This document shows, piece after piece, positions 60,367-64,000 of a stretch of DNA of 64,000 nt; positions within the stretch are counted from its first letter, which is position 1, and every line of letters starts with the position of its first letter. Location: the NCBI GenBank assembly GCA_027623325.1, contig JAQBXY010000009.1:1-64000 (forward strand), in the 5' to 3' direction. The notes under the pieces are model-generated. The model was not told where the DNA came from and ran no database searches. It saw only the letters and a program-made list of their open reading frames with translations. This stretch comes from Gemmatimonadota bacterium (lineage in GTDB: Bacteria; Gemmatimonadota; Gemmatimonadetes; Longimicrobiales; Gaopeijiaceae). The translations under genes were made by a program, and so were the position numbers.

Positions 60367-61160
60367 TCGACCCGAAGTCTTTCCTCTACGCGGTCGACCC
60401 CGCGACCGGCGTGGCGACGCTGACGTTCGATCGCCCCGAGCGACTCAACGCGCTGACCTTCGAGGTCTATGACGAGTTGCGGCGCACGTTCTATGAGTTG
60501 CACGACGAAGAGGCGGTTCGTGTTGTGGTGCTGACGGGCTCCGGCCGCGGGTTCTGCTCGGGCGGGGACGTCGAGGACATCATCGGCAGGCTGTTCGAGC
60601 GGGATATGCGGGGCCTGCTCGAATTCACGCGTATGACCTGCGACCTGATCCTCTCCATTCGCCGCTGCAGGAAACCGGTCATCGCCGCGTTGAACGGGAC
60701 GGTCGCCGGAGCGGGGGCGGTCATCGCGACCGCGTGTGACATGCGAGTCGCGGCCGAGTCGGCGAAGATCGCCTACCTCTTCACGCGGGTCGGGCTCTCG
60801 GGGGCTGACATGGGCGCGGCCTGGATGCTGCCGCGGATCGTCGGACTCGGGAAGGCGAGTGAACTGCTCATGACCGGCGATTTCATCAGCGCGGAGGAGG
60901 CACACCGGATCGGGCTGTACAACCGGATCGTGCCCGACGGCACCGCGCTCGAAGCCGCCACCGAACTGGCCAGGAAGCTCGCTCGAGGCCCGTCGTTCGC
61001 TCTGGAGATCACGAAGGACTCGCTAAATCGTGAGGCGAGCATGGACCTGGTCGGGGCATTGGAGGCGGAGGCTCAGATCCAGGCCGCCCTCATGCTGCAT
61101 CCCGACTTTCGCGAGTCGTACGACGCGTTCGTCGAGAAGCGCGACGCGAAGTTCCTCTGA
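60363..61160 (+). CDS. Enoyl-CoA hydratase/isomerase family protein
   Basis: 265 residues, crotonase fold, GTG start overlapping the RidA gene. Oxyanion-hole strands are SGRGFCSGGDVEDI and ALNGTVAGAGAVIATACD. One catalytic-position residue is changed: the usual Glu-x2-G of hydratases appears as LSGADMGAAWMLPRIVG, so it may be a hydrolase or isomerase rather than a simple hydratase. It fits the ring-cleavage or beta-oxidation part of an aryl-CoA pathway. An acyl-CoA dehydrogenase gene follows after 5 bases. Confidence 0.88.
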   Translation: MIDPKSFLYAVDPATGVATLTFDRPERLNALTFEVYDELRRTFYELHDEEAVRVVVLTGSGRGFCSGGDVEDIIGRLFERDMRGLLEFTRMTCDLILSIRRCRKPVIAALNGTVAGAGAVIATACDMRVAAESAKIAYLFTRVGLSGADMGAAWMLPRIVGLGKASELLMTGDFISAEEAHRIGLYNRIVPDGTALEAATELARKLARGPSFALEITKDSLNREASMDLVGALEAEAQIQAALMLHPDFRESYDAFVEKRDAKFL

Positions 61161-61165
61161 TCGCG

Positions 61166-62356
61166 ATGTCTGACACGCACACGGTACGCGCCTTTCTCGA
61201 AGCCGAGCACCATCCGTGGGGTGCGGAAGTCGCGGCGTTCGCCGCTCGCGACCTGATGCCCCGTGCCGAGGCCCACGACGACGAGTCGGGTCGCGTCGAA
61301 GCCCGGGCCCTTCTCGCGCTGATGGGCGAGGAGGGCGTGTTCGCACCGATCGGGACTCGTGACCTGCGGGGATGCTGCCTCGCGAGAGAGGTGATCGCGG
61401 CTGCGTCGCCCCTGGCCGACGCCGTATGGGCACTTCAGGGACTGGGCATCACACCGCTCTTGCTGGCGGGCACCGACGCACAGCGCGAACAGTGGGCCAA
61501 GCCTGCACTCGCCGGCGACCTCATGGCGGCATTCGCGATCACCGAACGGGAGGCGGGCTCGGACGTCGCCGCCATGAAAATGCGGGCGGTGCGCGATGGC
61601 GACGACTACGTGCTGGATGGCCACAAGTGGTTCATCAGCAACGCGGGGATCGCCGACTACTACGTCGTGTTCGCATCCACCGATCCCGGCGCCGGGAGTC
61701 GCGGCATAACTGCGTTCGTGGTCCCGGCTGATACGGCGGGCCTCCGCTTCGTTGGCGCACAGCTCATGAGCGCCCCGCACCCCCTCGGGGAGCTCTCCTT
61801 CGAGGCGTGCCGCGTGCCCGCTTCGAGCCGCGTGGGAGAGGAGGGGCGCGGCTTCATGATCGCGATGGCGACGCTCGACCAACTGCGCCCCACCGTAGGG
61901 GCGGCCGCGTGCGGCATGGCGGAGCGCGCCCTCCGGGAGGCTCTCGATCATGCGATCGGGCGTGAGCAGTTCGGTCAGCCGATCGCGGACTTCCAGATCA
62001 TCCAGGACAAGCTCGGCCGGATGGCGATCGAGCTCACCGCGGCGCGCATGCTCGTGTACCGTGCTGCGTATGAGAAGGACCTCGGGGCCGAGCGCATTAC
62101 CACAGAGGCCGCGATGGCGAAAGCGTTCGCGACCGAAGCCGCGCAGAGGATCATCGATGATGCCGTTCAGATTCTGGGCGGACGGGGAGTGATGGCGGAC
62201 CATGCCGTCGATCGGCTGTACCGGTCCATCCGGTCGCTGCGGATCTACGAAGGCACGACCGAGATCCAGCACCTGATCGTCGCGGGGAAAATGATCGCGG
62301 AGGCAAAGGCCGAAGCGGCGTCGCGCGGTCGTGGAGCGGAGGCGGCGCCCGAGTGA
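61166..62356 (+). CDS. Acyl-CoA dehydrogenase
   Basis: 396 residues, the normal length of a flavin acyl-CoA dehydrogenase. [18 protein letters not shown] binds FAD and substrate, [16 protein letters not shown] and the C-terminal [19 protein letters not shown] and [18 protein letters not shown] carry the FAD-binding and catalytic-region signatures; the late YEGTTEIQ is the usual C-terminal motif. It introduces a double bond into an acyl-CoA intermediate. Its stop overlaps the next GTG as GTGA. Confidence 0.9.
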   Translation: MSDTHTVRAFLEAEHHPWGAEVAAFAARDLMPRAEAHDDESGRVEARALLALMGEEGVFAPIGTRDLRGCCLAREVIAAASPLADAVWALQGLGITPLLLAGTDAQREQWAKPALAGDLMAAFAITEREAGSDVAAMKMRAVRDGDDYVLDGHKWFISNAGIADYYVVFASTDPGAGSRGITAFVVPADTAGLRFVGAQLMSAPHPLGELSFEACRVPASSRVGEEGRGFMIAMATLDQLRPTVGAAACGMAERALREALDHAIGREQFGQPIADFQIIQDKLGRMAIELTAARMLVYRAAYEKDLGAERITTEAAMAKAFATEAAQRIIDDAVQILGGRGVMADHAVDRLYRSIRSLRIYEGTTEIQHLIVAGKMIAEAKAEAASRGRGAEAAPE

Positions 62357-64000
62357 GGGTCCTCGTGGTCGGAGGGGGCCCGTCGGGCCTCTACTTCGCG
62401 ATTCTCATGAAGCGGGCGGACGCCGAGCACGAGGTCGTGGTTCTCGAGCGCAACAAGCCTGATGACACGTTCGGTTTCGGGGTGGTCTTCAGCGATGCCA
62501 CCATCGCCGAAGTGGAAGAGGCCGACGCCGAGACCTACGGCTCGATCACCGAGCACTTCATACGCTGGGACGATATCGACGTCCACTACGGCGGAGAGTT
62601 GATCCGTTCCACCGGGCATGGCTTCAGCGGGATGAGTCGCCAGAAGCTGCTGACGGTGCTGCAGCGGCAGGCGATCGCGGTCGGGGTCGATGTGCGTTTC
62701 GAAACGGAGTACACGACGCTGGCGGACTACCCCGGCTACGACGTCGTTGTGGGAGCGGACGGAGTGAACTCGGTGGTCCGTGACGAGTTCGCCGAGCGTT
62801 TCGGTCCCACCTTCGATTGGCGCCCGAACCGATTCGTCTGGCTCGGCACGACCAAGCCATTTCCGGCCTTTACTTTTTACTTCCGAGAGAACGAACACGG
62901 ACTCTGGCGGGTGCACGCGTACCAGTACGAGCCCGGTCACTCGACGTTCATCGTGGAGTGTACCGAGGATACCTGGCGTTGCGCCGGCATGGACAAGGCC
63001 TCCGAGGAGGCGTCGAGGACCTACTGTCAGGCGCTATTCGCTGACCATCTCGACGGCCATGAGCTGATCGTGAACAAGAGTGTGTGGCGGAGCTTTCCGA
63101 CGATTCGGTGCGAGCGGTGGTCTGCCGGACCGGTCGTTCTGATGGGGGACGCGGTGCACACCGCGCACTTCTCCATCGGGTCAGGGACGCGCCTGGGGAT
63201 GCTGGATGCCATCGTGCTTCGGGATGCACTCGTGTCGGAGGCGAGTGTCGAGGCTGCGCTCGCCGTGTACGAGGGTGAGCGGCGTCCGGCCGTCGAGTCT
63301 CTTCAAAGGGCGGCGCAGGCGAGCCTGGAATGGTTCGAAGCGACCGAGCGGTACGTGAAGCTCGATCCGCTTCAGTTCACCTTCGCGCTGCTGACGCGCT
63401 CGCTCCGAATAACCCACGAAGATCTACGTCAGAGAGACCCGGATTTTCTGGTCGAGGTCGACGCCTGGGTCGCTCGCGAGGCGGAGCGCCAGAGTAGCGT
63501 GCGTGTGGGCCGGGACACGCCACCCATGTTCACGCCGTTCCGTCTTCGAGATCTGGTGATTCCCAATCGAATCGTCGTGTCGCCCATGTGTCAGTACACG
63601 GCGGTGGAGGGCACCGTCGGCGATTGGCACATGCAGCACCTGGGAAGTCGTGCAGTCGGCGGGGCTGGTCTGGTCTACGCCGAAATGACCGACGTCTCGG
63701 AGGAGGCGCGGATTTCACCGGGCTGTGCCGGACTGTATCGACCCGAACATGTGGGAGCATGGAGGCGCATCGTGGACTTCGTGCACGGCCAAACGTCCGC
63801 GAAGATCGCCATGCAACTCGGCCACGCGGGGCGAAAGGGGGCGACGAAGAACCTCTGGGAGGGTGACAGCGAACCGATGGAGGCGGGCGCCTGGGATATC
63901 GTCTCGGCTTCCCCGATTCCGTACTTCCCCGATCGGAGCCAGACGCCACGCGAGATGACGCGCGCGGACATGGATGCCGTCGTTCGGGATTACATAAGGG
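62353..64000 (+). CDS. Bifunctional 2-aminobenzoyl-CoA/salicylyl-CoA monooxygenase-oxidoreductase (3' end outside window)
   Basis: 549 residues are visible and the frame runs off the window. Residues 1-385 are an FAD aromatic hydroxylase: VLVVGGGPSGLYFAILMKR, DVVVGADGVNS, and GDAVHTAHFSIGSGTRLGM. From about residue 392 an Old Yellow Enzyme domain begins (FTPFRLRDLVIPNRIVVSPM, then DWHMQHLGSRAVGGAGLVYAE and MQLGHAGRKG). This fusion is the known arrangement of 2-aminobenzoyl-CoA monooxygenase/reductase and of proteins named salicylyl-CoA 5-hydroxylase/oxidoreductase. It would hydroxylate and then reduce the CoA-activated ring. The start is a GTG overlapping the acyl-CoA dehydrogenase stop. Confidence 0.9.
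   Translation, partial: MRVLVVGGGPSGLYFAILMKRADAEHEVVVLERNKPDDTFGFGVVFSDATIAEVEEADAETYGSITEHFIRWDDIDVHYGGELIRSTGHGFSGMSRQKLLTVLQRQAIAVGVDVRFETEYTTLADYPGYDVVVGADGVNSVVRDEFAERFGPTFDWRPNRFVWLGTTKPFPAFTFYFRENEHGLWRVHAYQYEPGHSTFIVECTEDTWRCAGMDKASEEASRTYCQALFADHLDGHELIVNKSVWRSFPTIRCERWSAGPVVLMGDAVHTAHFSIGSGTRLGMLDAIVLRDALVSEASVEAALAVYEGERRPAVESLQRAAQASLEWFEATERYVKLDPLQFTFALLTRSLRITHEDLRQRDPDFLVEVDAWVAREAERQSSVRVGRDTPPMFTPFRLRDLVIPNRIVVSPMCQYTAVEGTVGDWHMQHLGSRAVGGAGLVYAEMTDVSEEARISPGCAGLYRPEHVGAWRRIVDFVHGQTSAKIAMQLGHAGRKGATKNLWEGDSEPMEAGAWDIVSASPIPYFPDRSQTPREMTRADMDAVVRDYIR

Noticed and set aside
1-64000. CRISPR arrays, tRNA or rRNA genes, insertion sequences
   Set aside because: No regularly spaced repeats, cloverleaf-like sequences, ribosomal sequence or transposase frames were noticed when reading through both strands.

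Overview
The window is 64 kb of dense, high-GC bacterial chromosome. No rRNA, tRNA, CRISPR array or insertion sequence was seen. The gene content fits a heterotrophic Gemmatimonadota-type bacterium: many exported amidohydrolases and peptidases, a sortilin-like Asp-box protein beside an M14 peptidase, Tat-exported sugar oxidoreductases with a GMC/gluconate-2-dehydrogenase-type pair, and an accA-PSP1-metG block. That placement is inferred from gene content, not from a marker phylogeny. Genes are packed tightly: nineteen neighbouring pairs share a 4-base stop/start overlap (ATGA, GTGA, TTGA, and in one case CTGA).

Layout. 1-3148 (+): a threonine dehydratase-like enzyme cut by the window edge, a HAD phosphatase, and an exported DsbA-like thioredoxin coupled to a VKOR-type membrane oxidoreductase and a small unknown protein. 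3189-7714 (-): a five-gene overlapping operon with a FadJ/FadB-type fatty-acid oxidation protein, a MocA-like nucleotidyltransferase, two XdhC-family proteins and a DUF402 protein. 7863-13236 (-): lipoprotein, M23 peptidase, MetG, PSP1 and AccA. 13344-18099 (-): M1 aminopeptidase, a response regulator fused to a PIG-L domain that has lost most of its active-site residues, an MFS transporter and an SDR. 18265-19986: a UMF1-type transporter followed by about 500 bases of gene debris. 19987-25226: two M20 hydrolases, a YtcJ-type amidohydrolase lipoprotein and a lipoprotein RidA. 25230-27258: an SDR and a zinc-ribbon gene broken by an in-frame TAA.

27377-36625 (+) is the most coherent system. Five consecutive genes encode exported proteins (Gfo/Idh/MocA, DUF1080, sugar isomerase-like, GMC oxidoreductase partner, Gluconate_2-dh3). 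They are followed by an MFS permease and a second Gfo/Idh/MocA plus isomerase pair with no export signal. This reads as glycoside breakdown through 3-keto sugars, with a periplasmic stage, an uptake step and a cytosolic stage. A perfect 7-base inverted repeat sits just before the first gene.

36670-41372 holds a multicopper oxidase with a small membrane protein, divergent from a fused membrane/spermidine-synthase-like protein; a 9-base inverted repeat lies in the shared upstream region. 41401-49091 (-) is an operon of secreted proteins (M14 peptidase, Asp-box protein, LVIVD-repeat protein, small secreted protein). 49231-56652 holds a methyltransferase, a secreted metacaspase-like protease, acetamidase, a Tat-exported asparaginase, an amidase, a UdgB-type uracil-DNA glycosylase with no ordinary start codon, and two unknown proteins.

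56740-64000 encodes aryl-CoA catabolism: an aryl-CoA ligase, and on the other strand a creatininase-family protein, SDR, RidA-like protein, enoyl-CoA hydratase, acyl-CoA dehydrogenase and a monooxygenase fused to an Old-Yellow-Enzyme domain that runs off the window. The set resembles aerobic 2-aminobenzoyl-CoA (anthranilate) or salicylyl-CoA degradation.
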